Below, one piece after another: positions 19,299-29,048 of a DNA stretch of 64,000 nt (position 1 is the first letter of the stretch; each line of letters starts with the position of its first letter). Made by a program: the position numbers and the translations under genes. The DNA lies in NCBI RefSeq assembly GCF_036208045.1, contig NZ_CP121472.1:3545531-3609530 (forward strand). Reading direction: 5' to 3'. Below the pieces are notes generated by a model, which saw only the letters and a list, made by a program, of their open reading frames with translations, was not told where the DNA came from and searched no databases. Source of the stretch: Thiorhodovibrio winogradskyi. Its GTDB lineage: Bacteria > Pseudomonadota > Gammaproteobacteria > Chromatiales > Chromatiaceae.

Positions 19299-20229
19299 AT
19301 TCGGGGGAAAACTGTCCTTGACATGGGGTCCACCTCAACCGCCGGGTGGCTGTCATAGTCGAACTCGAATTCCACACTGGCGCTCAAACCATTCGCCAGC
19401 GGCAAGCGCACCCCAGTCCATGATTGCCACAGGCGTTTATCCTGGCCATCCAAGGCGACATAGCCGAACTGCCGATGGTAGGGCTGCAGGCGGTCATTCC
19501 AGACCAATTGATCGTAATTCAACAGCCAGCTCGCGCCGGTGAAATCCTGATCCGGTTGGTCGCGGAAATCGTCCCGCAGCAGCGTCGGGCCAAGCTCGAT
19601 ACTGAGATGAAAGGCTTTGTCTTCCGACGCCAGGTATCCCAGGGCCGGGCCACCCATGGTGCGCAGGCGCAGATCCGCGAAGCGATCATGCTGCAAGGCG
19701 AACCAGGCGGCACCGTACCAGCGCGACGGAAACAGTCGGCTGTAGTGATTGAGCGTCGACCATTTATCAGCGGTTTGCTCGCCGTCATTGGTGTCGAACT
19801 CAAGCACGCCAAGGCTGCGCAGCCGATGCCAGCCTCGCCGGTAGTCGAGCTGGTAGTCGAAGTCGATCTCGGTTGTGTCGGTATTGCCGCTGTCGTCGCT
19901 CAGCGCGAAATTCACCCGACCGCTGAACTTGGGCGGGACGACAGCAGAGGACGTCTGGCGCGATGCCTCTGGCGGCTCCGCGGAGTGCGCGCGCGTCGTG
20001 GTTGTCGCTTGCGCGCTTTGCTGGCGCAAGACGCTGACTTGGGCGCGGTCGATGCGGATCCGCCCGGCGTAGGCCGTCTGCAAGACAACCGTTTCGGCAT
20101 CGGCATGGAGGAGCGTGCCGCTCAGGCGGTCGCCATTGGTCGTGATCACCTCGGCGGCGTTGGCCCCGCGGGGGCCAAGCAGGCTGATCACCAGAATAGG
20201 GAGTGCCGCGATCGCGGTTGGCGATATCC

Positions 20230-21585
20230 TCACTGTGACTCAGAGGATGCTTCGGGTGCCGGCCCGGATGACGGCCCAGATGGCGGCGCGGATGATGGCG
20301 CCTGATCCTGGCCGAGATAGCGCTGGACAATCTCGGCATCCTCGAGCATGCCGACATGATTGGCCAGGTAGAGATCGACCCAGCGCAGCAGGTTGGGCGC
20401 GTCCGGACGCACGGCGATGCGGATATCGCTGCTCTGGCGAATGCTTGGATCGATCGCGACATAGATCGCCGTGGCCGGGTGGCGCCGCATGAAATAATCC
20501 ACCTGCAGCCCGCCATGCAAGGCCGCGAAGATCTCGCCGCCGCCCACCGCCGTGGCCCCGGCGATGATGGAGCCGATCGCGATAATGACATAGTCCTGCA
20601 GGCCGAGATCAATGACGTAGATCTGCGCCAGAAACACCGTGAGAAACGACAGCAGAAATACGGCGCCGTGCTGATTGGCGAAAATCCCGAAGGGGATCAC
20701 CAGATCCGGCACCCGGGGATCGACGCCATAGTCTTTCTCCAGGGTGTGCAGTGTTGCCGGCAAGGCCACGATGGGGTTATTGGTCATGAAGGCCAGCACG
20801 TTCGGATTACTAAGCTTGGCCAGGGTGGCGATGATCGGCCCGCGCACCGCCAGCCAGAACAACAGCAAATAGACGGCCATCAGGATCAGCCCGCCAATGT
20901 AGAAGGCGACCACGAACTTGGTGAGCGCCAGCAGTACCCGTGCGTCGATTTGCGCCACCAGTCCGGAGATAAACAGCAGCAGCCCCGGCGCCAGCAGCAC
21001 GATGGCCCAGCGGAACAACTGCATGAAGGCTTCGTTGATGGACTTGAAGAAATTGAGCGCCGGTTCCGCCGTCTCGCGCTTGCCCACCCCCAACGCCAGG
21101 CCCAGGCACAGGCTCACAAACACGATGCTCATCACCTGATTGGTGCTCAGCGCCTCGAACGGATTGGTGGGGATGACTTGCGCGAGAAAACTCAGCACGC
21201 CACCCTCGGCCTTGCCAGCGGCGGGGGAGGCGATGATCAGGGCGCCGATGCTCTCCTCGGCGCCTGGTCCCAGCCCGGTTCCCGGCGCCAGCAGCAGTGC
21301 GATGCCGATCCCCACCAGGCAGGGGATCACCAGCCCAAGCGCATAGAGACCGGCCATCGGCTTGAACAAGGGCCGGGTACTGGGGTCTTGCAGCAAGCCC
21401 GCGATCCCAATCACGATGGCGGTGATCAAAATGGGCAGCAGGCACATCGACAAAAAGGCGATATACAAGCTGCCAATCGGATAAAGCGCCGCGCCAACCG
21501 GCTTGGCGAAGAGTCCGATCAAGAAGCCGCCAGCCACGGCGACCAGCACGGATTTTGGGTCGGTTAAAAGGCGTTTTAGCATCAT
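20230..21585 (-). CDS. SDF (dicarboxylate/amino acid:cation) transporter fused to an SBP_bac_3-like tail
   Basis: The first 340 or so residues form an SDF-family symporter with about seven hydrophobic helices, starting at residue 13 (SVLVAVAGGFLIGLF). The usual NMDGT cation/substrate motif is replaced by NQHGAVF near 300. Where hairpin 2 should follow, the chain switches to a segment like the C-terminal lobe of SBP_bac_3 binding proteins (GEIFAALHGGLQVDYFMRRH, IRIAVRPDAPNLLRWVDLYL). The tail ends in a proline/serine-rich stretch. No frame lesion is visible. Either this is a natural variant or an in-frame deletion. It overlaps the DUF481 gene by 4 bases. Confidence 0.75.
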   Translation of the reverse strand: MMLKRLLTDPKSVLVAVAGGFLIGLFAKPVGAALYPIGSLYIAFLSMCLLPILITAIVIGIAGLLQDPSTRPLFKPMAGLYALGLVIPCLVGIGIALLLAPGTGLGPGAEESIGALIIASPAAGKAEGGVLSFLAQVIPTNPFEALSTNQVMSIVFVSLCLGLALGVGKRETAEPALNFFKSINEAFMQLFRWAIVLLAPGLLLFISGLVAQIDARVLLALTKFVVAFYIGGLILMAVYLLLFWLAVRGPIIATLAKLSNPNVLAFMTNNPIVALPATLHTLEKDYGVDPRVPDLVIPFGIFANQHGAVFLLSFLTVFLAQIYVIDLGLQDYVIIAIGSIIAGATAVGGGEIFAALHGGLQVDYFMRRHPATAIYVAIDPSIRQSSDIRIAVRPDAPNLLRWVDLYLANHVGMLEDAEIVQRYLGQDQAPSSAPPSGPSSGPAPEASSESQ

Positions 21586-21627
21586 CCGCGAATTGCTAAG
21601 TTCGATCAGCGAAAAAGAGTTTTATCC

Positions 21628-22263
21628 TTACCAAGGCCAAGGCATGATGCGTCCGGCGCGACCCATGGTGGAATCGACCCCGGCGGCCATGACACCGAGT
21701 TGGTCGCGCATGCCTTGGACATCCGTTGCCAACACGGGCAGGGCATTCATTTTCTGTTCGATGCTGACCATCTGATGGGTCATTGTCCGCATGTCCGCGG
21801 CCATCTGCGCAACGACGGTGTGGAGCTCGGGCATGATGTCAATGGAGCGGTTCATGTTGGATAGCATCAGTGCCACGGTGGCGCCGGTATCGAATTCGGG
21901 AGACACCTCCACATATTCCCGAATTAGCCGGATTTGCGTCTCGAACTCTTCCAGCCGCGCGCGCTCCTGGGCGGACAGGTGCATCAGCAGGCGGTCGCGG
22001 CGCGCTTTTGCCGCCACGGGGTCGGCCTGAGCCACTCTGGGCGGGGCGACGCGCGCGAAAAAATCGGTGGCGGCGGTGCGGGCGATCAAGGCCAGGCTAC
22101 CCAGCAGCAAGATTGTGGACAGGAACAGACCGATCCGCAGTCGCCGCTCCGAGCGTTGGGAGGCTTGGTACCTTGCCTCAAAACCTTGCAGGGCGGCGGA
22201 GAGCGCCTTGATCGCCGCGGTCGTTTGCGCCGGATCCTCGATCGAGTTGGGCATGCTGGTCAC
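21628..22263 (-). CDS. Membrane-anchored coiled-coil protein of unknown function
   Basis: A 211-residue protein with a charged N-terminus (about 1-45), one membrane helix (IGLFLSTILLLGSLALIA, about 45-62) and a long helical C-terminal region with predicted coiled coils (RLEEFETQIRLIREYVEV; QMAADMRTMTHQMVSIEQ). It is methionine-rich towards the end. No known domain was recognised. It lies 42 bases upstream of the SDF transporter gene on the same strand, so it may belong to the same operon. Confidence 0.65.
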   Translation of the reverse strand: MTSMPNSIEDPAQTTAAIKALSAALQGFEARYQASQRSERRLRIGLFLSTILLLGSLALIARTAATDFFARVAPPRVAQADPVAAKARRDRLLMHLSAQERARLEEFETQIRLIREYVEVSPEFDTGATVALMLSNMNRSIDIMPELHTVVAQMAADMRTMTHQMVSIEQKMNALPVLATDVQGMRDQLGVMAAGVDSTMGRAGRIMPWPW

Positions 22264-22330
22264 CTCCAGTTCAGGCCGCTTGATGGCGGGAACCTCCGGT
22301 TGCGAGTTGGATGACAGGTCACCAGATCAC

Positions 22331-23806
22331 TCAGACCAAGACGTCCCCCTTGTTCACCTGCTCCAAGTATGGACGCTGGTCCTCGGGGAATTTCCGCTGA
22401 AAGTACTGGATGGCCAATTCATCGTTCGCGGTCGTCGCCAAATCCTTGAACGCGGTGCCTGTCAAACGCATGCCGCGTCTGACACTCCAGACCACCAAGC
22501 TGATCAACAGCGCACCATAGAGTAGAGCGACGATGAATTGAATCGTCGGATCCGTGCCGAACAACTCCGGGACAAACCGAATCTCGGTAATGACAGATTG
22601 ACTGGCCAAGGCTTGCCACCACTCTTGGAAGAGTGTGTAAGGTAAGTAGCCGATTAAAAATCCGGGGAATGCCGCGACAGCGGTCGCATACCCCAAGCCC
22701 AGGCGCATATAGGTGCGAATCTCGCAGCCAATCATGGCCACGGAGCCGAAACCCTGCATCAGCGCTCCCAGAACAAAGACCCAGGTCGCCTGCGTCCCAA
22801 AGGGCAGATCACGGCCGAACACCTGCCAGCCGATCATGATCGCCACCCAGAGAATGACAAATTCAATGAAGATGGCGGTGAAAGGGGACATGGAGCCGAA
22901 CATGAAGCGCGTCGCGCCCGAGATCCGCAAACGGCCCTCGAACAAGCTGCAGCCATGCTTCTGGTCATGCTTCAGCCCCATGGAAATCTCTGGGGTCATC
23001 ATGGCACATTCTGTGCCAAAGCCGGTTTTCGCCATCCCGATCCCGGCAATGACGCCAAGGAGCAGCAGCCACAGCGCGGCTCCCCAGCCCATGGCGCTCA
23101 CGGCTGAATTCCAGCCCAGTTGGCCGTCCACCGGCTGATGCAAGAAGGAGCCGACAATGGCATTGCCAAAGAAGAGCATCAGAAACACCACAATCGCGAT
23201 CTGCGGCCAATTCCGGTTGGGCTGATAATTCCGGCTCACATCCCAGGCGATGCCATCGAGCGCCATCTTGCCGCCATGCGCATAGCCGAATTGAGCCGTG
23301 GCACGGTTTTCCTGGCCCTTGAACGCATTGCCGACACCGAGCTTGGTCATCCAATAGAAGGTTAGGAAACCCGCTGGAAGGATGGCAATCACAAAAATCA
23401 GGGAAGCGACCGACATCGAGGAAATGCCACCAAGAAAATGGTGGGTGGTACAGCCGTTCGCCAAACGCGCCCCCAGGCTAAAAACCAGGCCGCCGAAAAA
23501 CGCCAGCCATAGATTGACGCGCGGATAACGCCGCCAGCGGCGGGATTCGCCTTCCATCCGCGCCACCAGCCAAGCGCCCAGGATGATGCCGAGGATTCCC
23601 CAATGGACATCCGGGGCAAAGGCACGTGACCACCAATCAAGACCCGGCGCAAGCGTCTGCTCCAACGCCGAGGTCATCTGCACCAGCCCGGTTGTGAGGT
23701 TGATTGGCTTGCCGAAAGCGATGTAGTGCATCACCTCGGCGACTCCGACGAAGACGCCACTGACCCAGAAGGGCCATTGTTTGCGCAGACTGAGATGCAA
23801 TGTCAT
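22331..23806 (-). CDS. YeeE/YedE-family membrane transporter
   Basis: A 491-residue polytopic protein of the YeeE/YedE family, whose members import thiosulfate or take part in sulfur and selenium metabolism. About 10-12 hydrophobic helices are present. The conserved cysteine motifs are visible: GARLANGCTTHHFLGG near residue 110, a second in FGTECAMMTPE near 262 and CEIRTYMRLGLG near 355. The duplicated architecture and length are typical. It is about 70 bases upstream of the coiled-coil protein gene and faces the same way. A role in sulfur oxidation metabolism is inferred. Confidence 0.85.
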   Translation of the reverse strand: MTLHLSLRKQWPFWVSGVFVGVAEVMHYIAFGKPINLTTGLVQMTSALEQTLAPGLDWWSRAFAPDVHWGILGIILGAWLVARMEGESRRWRRYPRVNLWLAFFGGLVFSLGARLANGCTTHHFLGGISSMSVASLIFVIAILPAGFLTFYWMTKLGVGNAFKGQENRATAQFGYAHGGKMALDGIAWDVSRNYQPNRNWPQIAIVVFLMLFFGNAIVGSFLHQPVDGQLGWNSAVSAMGWGAALWLLLLGVIAGIGMAKTGFGTECAMMTPEISMGLKHDQKHGCSLFEGRLRISGATRFMFGSMSPFTAIFIEFVILWVAIMIGWQVFGRDLPFGTQATWVFVLGALMQGFGSVAMIGCEIRTYMRLGLGYATAVAAFPGFLIGYLPYTLFQEWWQALASQSVITEIRFVPELFGTDPTIQFIVALLYGALLISLVVWSVRRGMRLTGTAFKDLATTANDELAIQYFQRKFPEDQRPYLEQVNKGDVLV

Positions 23807-23889
23807 CAGGGGTCTCTCGCTTCAAGTGGATTGGTCGCGGTTCAGGCTGGAAGAGGGATGTTGCTTGATGTCGGCAACGAGAAGAACCG

Positions 23890-24657
23890 CTAATCAAGTT
23901 CCTGGATGCCTCCGCCCGAGACGGTCAGGATCTGACCGCTGATCCAGGCCGCCGCCGGCGAACAGAGGAAGAGCGCCGCGTTGGCAATGTCAGCGGGCTC
24001 GCCCAGACGTTTAAGCGGTGTGTGTTCCAACATCCTGGCTTCGATTTATGGCGTCAGCACGGACTGGAGCGCTTGCGTGCGCGTCGCACCGGGCGCGATT
24101 GCATTGACGCGAATCTTCCTCGGACCAAGATCGAAGGCCATGTTGCGAGTAAGGTGATTTTCCGCCGCCTTGGAGGCGCCATAAGCCGCCATGCGCTGGT
24201 TTTTGTTCTCGCCAGCCATTGATGTGATGTTCAAAATCGCTCCACCGCCGTTCGCCTCCATGTGCGGCGCCGCGAGTTGGCACAGCCGAAACACTGAAAA
24301 CATATTCAGCTCAAACGCGAAACGCATGTCCTCCATCGGCATCTCGAAGGGTTTGGGACCACCCCCGCCCGCGTTATTGACCAAGATGCCAAGACCACCG
24401 AAGGTCTCGACGGTCAGAGTCACCGCCGCGTCGAGATGCGACGCTTGGGTGACATCACAGGCGGCGCTGATCGCCTTGCCGCCGTCTGCGGTGATTGCGC
24501 TTGCAACCCGCTCGGCCGCGACGGCATCGCGGTCGGTGACGGTGACGCAAGCGCCGGCTCCGGCAAAGGTCTCGGCGATGGCGCGACCGATGCCAGCGCC
24601 GGCTCCGGTCACCAGCGCAATGGCGCCATGGAGTTCGAAAGCTTTCGGATCGTGCAT
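23890..24657 (-). pseudogene. SDR oxidoreductase with a premature stop
   Basis: From ATG 24657 the frame gives a short-chain dehydrogenase: glycine-rich cofactor motif TGAGAGIGRA near residue 15, NNAGGGG near 92 and the catalytic YGASKAAE near 158. At 24046-24048 a TAA interrupts the frame where GAA (glutamate) would be expected (VLTP[22 protein letters not shown]). The remaining 50 codons continue in frame to the normal SDR end ([12 protein letters not shown]) at 23890. A single base change therefore truncates the enzyme before its C-terminal substrate loop. It resembles 7-alpha-hydroxysteroid dehydrogenase-type SDRs, but the substrate is not known. Confidence 0.75.
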
Positions 24658-24997
24658 GATTGAGCGCCAGGTATTGAAGCGAGCGAACATTGAGGCGATT
24701 GAGCGGCCATTAAAATCGATGCACCAAACAAGCTCAACCACTTAGACGCCCATTTTGAGCGGTCAGCGGCCACTGGCTTCGCCTAAGTTCCCTACCGCGA
24801 AACGCTCGACGTCGCTAACCAATCGGATGTCTGGCCAGATGTCTGGCCGGCTGTGCGCAGTCTTGACAGCGCGTCCGTGGTCAGGTCAGGCTAACTGGCT
24901 GTTAGGTTATAGGTTCACCGCAACCACCTCCGGCCCGTGATCGGTGAAACCATTCGTGCGACAGTGCAAGAGCTGTAGAGGCTGTGGTGATAGACAC
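24658..24997. other. Divergent intergenic region
   Basis: About 340 bases between the broken SDR and the diguanylate cyclase. It contains a short repeat (GATGTCTGGCC twice around 24826-24848, ATCGGATGTCTGGCCAGATG / TCTGGCCGGC) that could be an operator. I see no convincing promoter and no gene. Confidence 0.4.
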
Positions 24998-26788
24998 ATG
25001 ACGTTCCTGCCTGACACCCAAGTCACCTTGACGGCCCCGCACCCGTCCGCGGCCATTCCCGGCGCGCTCTACCTGCTGCACGTTGATGTTCACGGCCAGC
25101 GCACTTTTTGCTTCGTCACCGATCGCTTGCTGGCCATGCTTGACCTGACGCGCGAGCAAATCCTGGCCGATGCGCAGGTTGTTTTTCAACGCGTGCATCC
25201 AGAGGACTATCCCGGATTTGTGGCCTTGCAGCAGCGGACGCTGGCCAACCCGCGGGTCTTTTTTTGGGAAGGGCGGGTGGTGGCGCGCGAGGCAACATAC
25301 TGGTGGCGCTTGGAATCAAAGGCGCGATCATTGCCCGAGGGCGGCGCTTTGTGGGAAGGCGTGGTGACCGACATCACCGCGACCAAGGACGCCGAGGCCG
25401 CGCGCGCCGCCAGCGAGACACGTTTCGAGCGCCTGGTGCGGTTCGCACCCGTGCCGCTGGGTAGCCTCGACCGGTCTCTGAAGACACGCTTTTATAACGA
25501 AGCCTTCACCAATGCCTTCGGCTATACCGCCGCCGATCTCCCCGACTGGGAACGCTGGTGGGAGTTGGCGTATCCCGATCCGACCTACCGACAGGTGTTA
25601 CGCAAGACCTGGGATAGCGCCATGGCGGCGGGTGATGACCGCCGCGAGCCCTTTAAAGCCACTGTGACCTGCAAGGGTGGTCAGCGACGATTCGTTGAAA
25701 TTCATCCCACCGAGATTGGCGACGATCATCTCGCGGCCTTTGTCGATATCACCGAGGTCGCGCAACGGACCGCTTGCGAGGAGGCCATGCGCGACATCTC
25801 GCGCCTGTTCCTCGCGGTGAATGGCACCAATCTCGACGCGGCGATCACGACAGCCCTTGGTCGCATTGGCGCCTGCCTGGGCGCGCATCGCTGTTATCTG
25901 TTTCTGATGGACAGCGACGGCTTGACCATGACCTGCACCCATGAATGGTGTTCGTCGGGCACTCGACCACAGATTGACGAATTACACGGATTGCCCGTGG
26001 ATCGCTATCCGTGGTTGCCCGAGATTGCCCGCAGTCGCCAAGCGGCCTGGGTGACGCAGGATGACATTAATCGCTTGTCGCCCGAGGAACAGCGGATCAT
26101 TGCCGATGGCGACATTCAGTCGATGCTGGCGGTGCCCTTGTTCGAGACCGAGCAGATGCGCGGCATTCTTGGTCTGGACGATGTCCACGCCCAAAGGCGT
26201 TGGAACGATTTCGAGCAAGGCTTGTTGCGCTTGGTCGCCGACATCATCAGCACCGCGCTGGAGCGTGATCGCTTGCAGCGGGCACTGCATGACCTGGCCT
26301 ATCGGGATGCCTTGACCGGCTTGCCCAATCGCCGCGCCTTCGATGAGCGGCTTGCCATCGAAATTGCGCGCGGGCAGCGTTACCGCCAGGTCTTTGCCTT
26401 GCTGTTGTTCGATATCGACCACTTCAAGTTGATCAACGACAACCATGGGCATGTGGTGGGCGATCAGATCCTGCACCGTTTCGGAGAGATCATTCTCAAG
26501 CGCCTGCGCCTTGCCGATACCCTCGCGCGCTGGGGTGGCGAGGAATTCACGCTGCTCCTGCCCGGGACTGCGGCCGCGGGCGCCCGCCGGCTGGCCGAGC
26601 AGTTGCGCGAGAGCGTGGCGGCCGCGACCTTTCCGAGGGTGGAACGGTTGACGGTCAGTATCGGCGTGACGGAATTCCTGCCCGATGATGATAGCGACAG
26701 CCTGTTTCGCCGCGTCGACCGGGCGCTTTATGCCGCCAAGGAACAGGGCCGAAATTGTTGTGTCTTTCGCTCGGGGAAACCGGGTTAG
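24998..26788 (+). CDS. PAS-PAS-GAF-GGDEF diguanylate cyclase
   Basis: A 596-residue soluble sensor enzyme. A PAS/PAC pair (about 15-115, WWRLESKARSL) is followed by a second PAS (about 130-250), a GAF domain (about 260-420, MLAVPLFETEQMRGILGLDD) and a GGDEF domain (about 440-590). The active-site loop reads GGEEF within LARWGGEEFTLLLP and the metal-binding IDHFKLINDNHGH is intact, so cyclic-di-GMP synthesis is expected. I see no inhibitory RxxD directly before the loop. ATG 24998 was chosen; an in-frame GTG at 24944 is possible but its extension is cysteine-rich and not domain-like. Confidence 0.9.
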   Translation: MTFLPDTQVTLTAPHPSAAIPGALYLLHVDVHGQRTFCFVTDRLLAMLDLTREQILADAQVVFQRVHPEDYPGFVALQQRTLANPRVFFWEGRVVAREATYWWRLESKARSLPEGGALWEGVVTDITATKDAEAARAASETRFERLVRFAPVPLGSLDRSLKTRFYNEAFTNAFGYTAADLPDWERWWELAYPDPTYRQVLRKTWDSAMAAGDDRREPFKATVTCKGGQRRFVEIHPTEIGDDHLAAFVDITEVAQRTACEEAMRDISRLFLAVNGTNLDAAITTALGRIGACLGAHRCYLFLMDSDGLTMTCTHEWCSSGTRPQIDELHGLPVDRYPWLPEIARSRQAAWVTQDDINRLSPEEQRIIADGDIQSMLAVPLFETEQMRGILGLDDVHAQRRWNDFEQGLLRLVADIISTALERDRLQRALHDLAYRDALTGLPNRRAFDERLAIEIARGQRYRQVFALLLFDIDHFKLINDNHGHVVGDQILHRFGEIILKRLRLADTLARWGGEEFTLLLPGTAAAGARRLAEQLRESVAAATFPRVERLTVSIGVTEFLPDDDSDSLFRRVDRALYAAKEQGRNCCVFRSGKPG

Positions 26789-26876
26789 GAAACAAGGCGC
26801 CGGCCTTGACAACCGAACAAGATCAGGGCAATTCGGGCATGCCGTGGCAGCTCATTGTCGGCGCTTCGGCGGCGGC

Positions 26877-27329
26877 TTACTCGGATGTTGCCTCATTGCA
26901 GGCGCGCACGACATTGAGCAGATAGGTCAGGGTTGCCTCGGTGGCCGGCGCCAATGCGTGGGCCGCCTCGGGCGCGACGCTCAGATGGCCGTTATCGCCT
27001 TTAACGATCCAGCCACGCCGTTCCAGGTCACGGATCTTGCGGCGGACGGTTTCGCGCGGGATGCCGCTGTAGTCAGCGATGGACTGAAGGTTAATGGGGG
27101 CCGGATCGACCTTGGCGTCACGGTCTGGCGACAATAAGCCGTCATAGGACAGGCCGTCGATGCGCCCGCGCGACAAGGTGCGCGCGCCGATGATCGCGAG
27201 GACCAGCATGCGGTCGAGATCCCCGTCGAACTGCCGCCGCAGCGCCACCAGCAGCTCGCAAAAGGCCTCGGTGTGAATCGGCCAGATTTGGCCGAAGTGG
27301 GTATGCAGGCTTTGTTGATCCAGGGCCAT
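26877..27329 (-). CDS. Winged-helix transcriptional regulator
   Basis: This protein of about 150 residues starts MALDQQSLHTHFGQIWPIHT. A C-terminal winged helix reads NLQSIADYSGIPRETVRRKIRDLERRGW, in which the recognition helix follows the marR/IclR-like pattern. The N-terminal half is helical and may dimerise. The start at 27329 was picked because upstream codons are arginine/histidine-rich and not family-like. The target is unknown. It is isolated on this strand, convergent with the cyclase gene. Confidence 0.7.
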   Translation of the reverse strand: MALDQQSLHTHFGQIWPIHTEAFCELLVALRRQFDGDLDRMLVLAIIGARTLSRGRIDGLSYDGLLSPDRDAKVDPAPINLQSIADYSGIPRETVRRKIRDLERRGWIVKGDNGHLSVAPEAAHALAPATEATLTYLLNVVRACNEATSE

Positions 27330-27429
27330 GGCGGATGCGCTCCGTTGGGCATGATGGGTCTGATGCCAATGATACGCGAAGCTGGCTCGCCGGGCCGATG
27401 ACGCCGCCAGGTTGCGACACAATGCACCG

Positions 27430-27880
27430 AGCCGCGGAAATGGTGGTCCGGCGCTGCAATGCAGCGCGGACTTTTTTCTCCATCCCGCACATGATGCCGC
27501 GCTGGTGCGCGGCCTGTTGCTCGATATGGCCCTGACCAGCGCCTATCTCGGCATGGGCAGCCCATCGCGGTGGTGGCCCAGGATTTCCCCTGGGGCACCC
27601 GCTATCGCCTGCTCGCCTACCCGATCAGCGGGCGCCGGCCTGGGGTGACGGGATGCCCAGCGGCAATGGGTTCTGATGCGGGCCGCCTTGCCGATGCTGG
27701 TGGGCGGGCTTGACAGAACACCCTGGGCACTTCGCTCTACTGGCCGGAACGCGGACTGCTGGCCTGGATCACGCCGCGCGGCCGACCATGGCTCAGCCGG
27801 TCGCGGCGCCGCCATTTCTCAAGGCCGCTGCGCGCACGCGTTCAGCCACGGGCGATCCGTCCGAATCGGCCCGTGAGTGG
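27430..27880 (+). other. Degenerate coding region, unidentified
   Basis: The 820 bases between the regulator and coaX hold no intact gene. Scattered frames read as pieces of one protein: RGLLLDMALTSAYLGMG, then in another frame AVVAQDFPWGTRYRLLAYPI, and in a third TSLYWPERGLLAWITPRG. The three pieces are collinear and have coding-like composition, so this is probably a frameshifted relic. I could not name the family. The rest (27880-28050) shows nothing recognisable. Confidence 0.4.
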
Positions 27881-28050
27881 GGGTGGACTCAAGCAATTGT
27901 AGAGCTTTGGCTGTCACCCCGGCATAGCCGGGGGATTACCCAACGGGTTTATTCGCGCTCGCTCTGACTCCCAGGGGCCATAGCTGGACTTGCACCAGCA
28001 AGCCGACTAGCATGACGATCTAATTAGGGCAAAGCGAAGTGCACCCAAAT

Positions 28051-28079
28051 TTTTCCGGTCATTGTGTATCACCTATAAT
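28051..28079 (+). promoter_or_regulatory. Possible sigma-70 promoter of coaX
   Basis: A perfect -10 box TATAAT at 28074-28079 lies 73 bases upstream of the coaX start. The hexamer 17 bases upstream of it (TTTTCC, 28051-28056) is a poor -35, so the assignment is tentative. Confidence 0.35.
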
Positions 28080-28151
28080 CTTGCGGCCTGCCTTAACCAT
28101 CATTCCCGCGCTGACCAGCACCACCCGGCAGCGCCAGGATCGAATCCAACC

Positions 28152-29048
28152 ATGCAACTCCTCATCGACATCGGCAACACCAGCATCAAATGGGCCCTAT
28201 GGGACGGAACCGCCCTGTCCGAAATGCAGCGCGCCCGCCATCACGGTGCCTTGCCCATCGACCTGCTCGCTGCCTGGGAAGCTCTCGAGAGCGTTCATCA
28301 AGTCCGCATCTGCCACGTTGGCCCGGACGCCGTCAAAAGCGCCGTCACTCACATCGCCCGGACCCTCTGGCAACAAACGCCTGAATTCATGGTAGTCGAC
28401 CCAAGCCGCTCGCCGGTGCGCATCGCCTACACAGATCCCAGTCGCCTTGGCATTGATCGCTGGCTCTCCCTGTGCGCCGCCCACCAACTTTACCCAGGCC
28501 CCAAGCTGATCATGCACATAGGCACCGCGATCACCTACGACGCCCTGCTCGGCGACGGCCAACACCTCGGCGGCCACATCCTTCCCGGCATCGAGGCCCT
28601 GCGCGACAGCCTCTTAAACACCACCCAAATCCCCCCCCAAGACCGAAGCGACCCCAACAACGGCCTTTGGGGCAACAACACCGGCCAATGCATCGCCGCC
28701 GCCTGCCTGCACGCCCCCGCCGCCCTAGCCGACCGCCTATGGCATCAGCTACGCAAACAAACCACAACCACCCCTCGCCTCCTCATCACCGGCGGCGACG
28801 CCGAACGCATCTCCCCCCTGCTCACCCACCCCAGCTTCCACCACCCCGACCTCGTCCTGCAAGGCTTCCTCCAACACCCACGGCACAGCGCCAACCAAAA
28901 AATCACCAACACCAGTACCAACCCGCTTTCAGAAACACCCCAATTTCGACTAGAATCCATTCAGCGCGATAACGGCAATCTAATATCCCGTGCCACCAAG
29001 TGGCCGGTACCCAAAGCCGACACGCAACCACCCACAACGCTGGCGTAG
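28152..29048 (+). CDS. coaX: Type III pantothenate kinase
   Basis: A 298-residue CoaX, which phosphorylates pantothenate in the first step of coenzyme A synthesis. The nucleotide-binding DIGNTSIKWALW opens the protein, the substrate loop GIDRWLSLCAAH lies near residue 100 and MHIGTAITYDAL near 120, with GGHILPGIEALRDSL near 140. These are the ASKHA-fold signatures of the type III enzyme. The last 50 or so residues form a low-complexity extension whose final codons run into the tRNA-Thr gene. ATG 28152 was chosen because MQLLIDIGNT is the family start. Confidence 0.9.
   Translation: MQLLIDIGNTSIKWALWDGTALSEMQRARHHGALPIDLLAAWEALESVHQVRICHVGPDAVKSAVTHIARTLWQQTPEFMVVDPSRSPVRIAYTDPSRLGIDRWLSLCAAHQLYPGPKLIMHIGTAITYDALLGDGQHLGGHILPGIEALRDSLLNTTQIPPQDRSDPNNGLWGNNTGQCIAAACLHAPAALADRLWHQLRKQTTTTPRLLITGGDAERISPLLTHPSFHHPDLVLQGFLQHPRHSANQKITNTSTNPLSETPQFRLESIQRDNGNLISRATKWPVPKADTQPPTTLA

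Larger units (their letters stand above)
17934..19332 (+). mobile_element. IS3-family insertion sequence, complete
   Basis: A 1.4-kb element with two overlapping transposase frames. The ends share the terminal inverted repeat TGGACCCC and the inner box AGGACA; the left end has four extra outer bases (ATAG). It is flanked by the 3-bp direct repeat CCT (17931-17933 and 19333-19335), as expected for IS3-family insertion. Removal restores the DUF481 frame, which fixes the boundaries. A related but diverged end of the same family lies at 52375-52470 in the BREX locus. Confidence 0.9.
17875..20233 (-). pseudogene. DUF481 outer-membrane protein gene split by an IS3 element
   Basis: Starting at ATG 20233, the reading frame gives a signal peptide (through GANA), a short SH3-like N-terminal module (TTNGDRLSGTLLHADAETVV) and a DUF481 beta-barrel domain up to VEFEFDYDSHPAVEV. 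There it runs into an insertion sequence. The missing tail is present beyond the element at 17875-17930 (ETKTTDTTLRLKFGYQW, then stop), in register after removal of the element and one 3-bp duplication. So this was an intact gene until recently. Its start overlaps the stop of the transporter gene upstream by 4 bases, indicating an operon. Confidence 0.85.

Noticed and set aside
28472-28972. Arginine/proline-rich frame within coaX
   Set aside because: Alternative frame of the C-rich 3' half of coaX without any domain.
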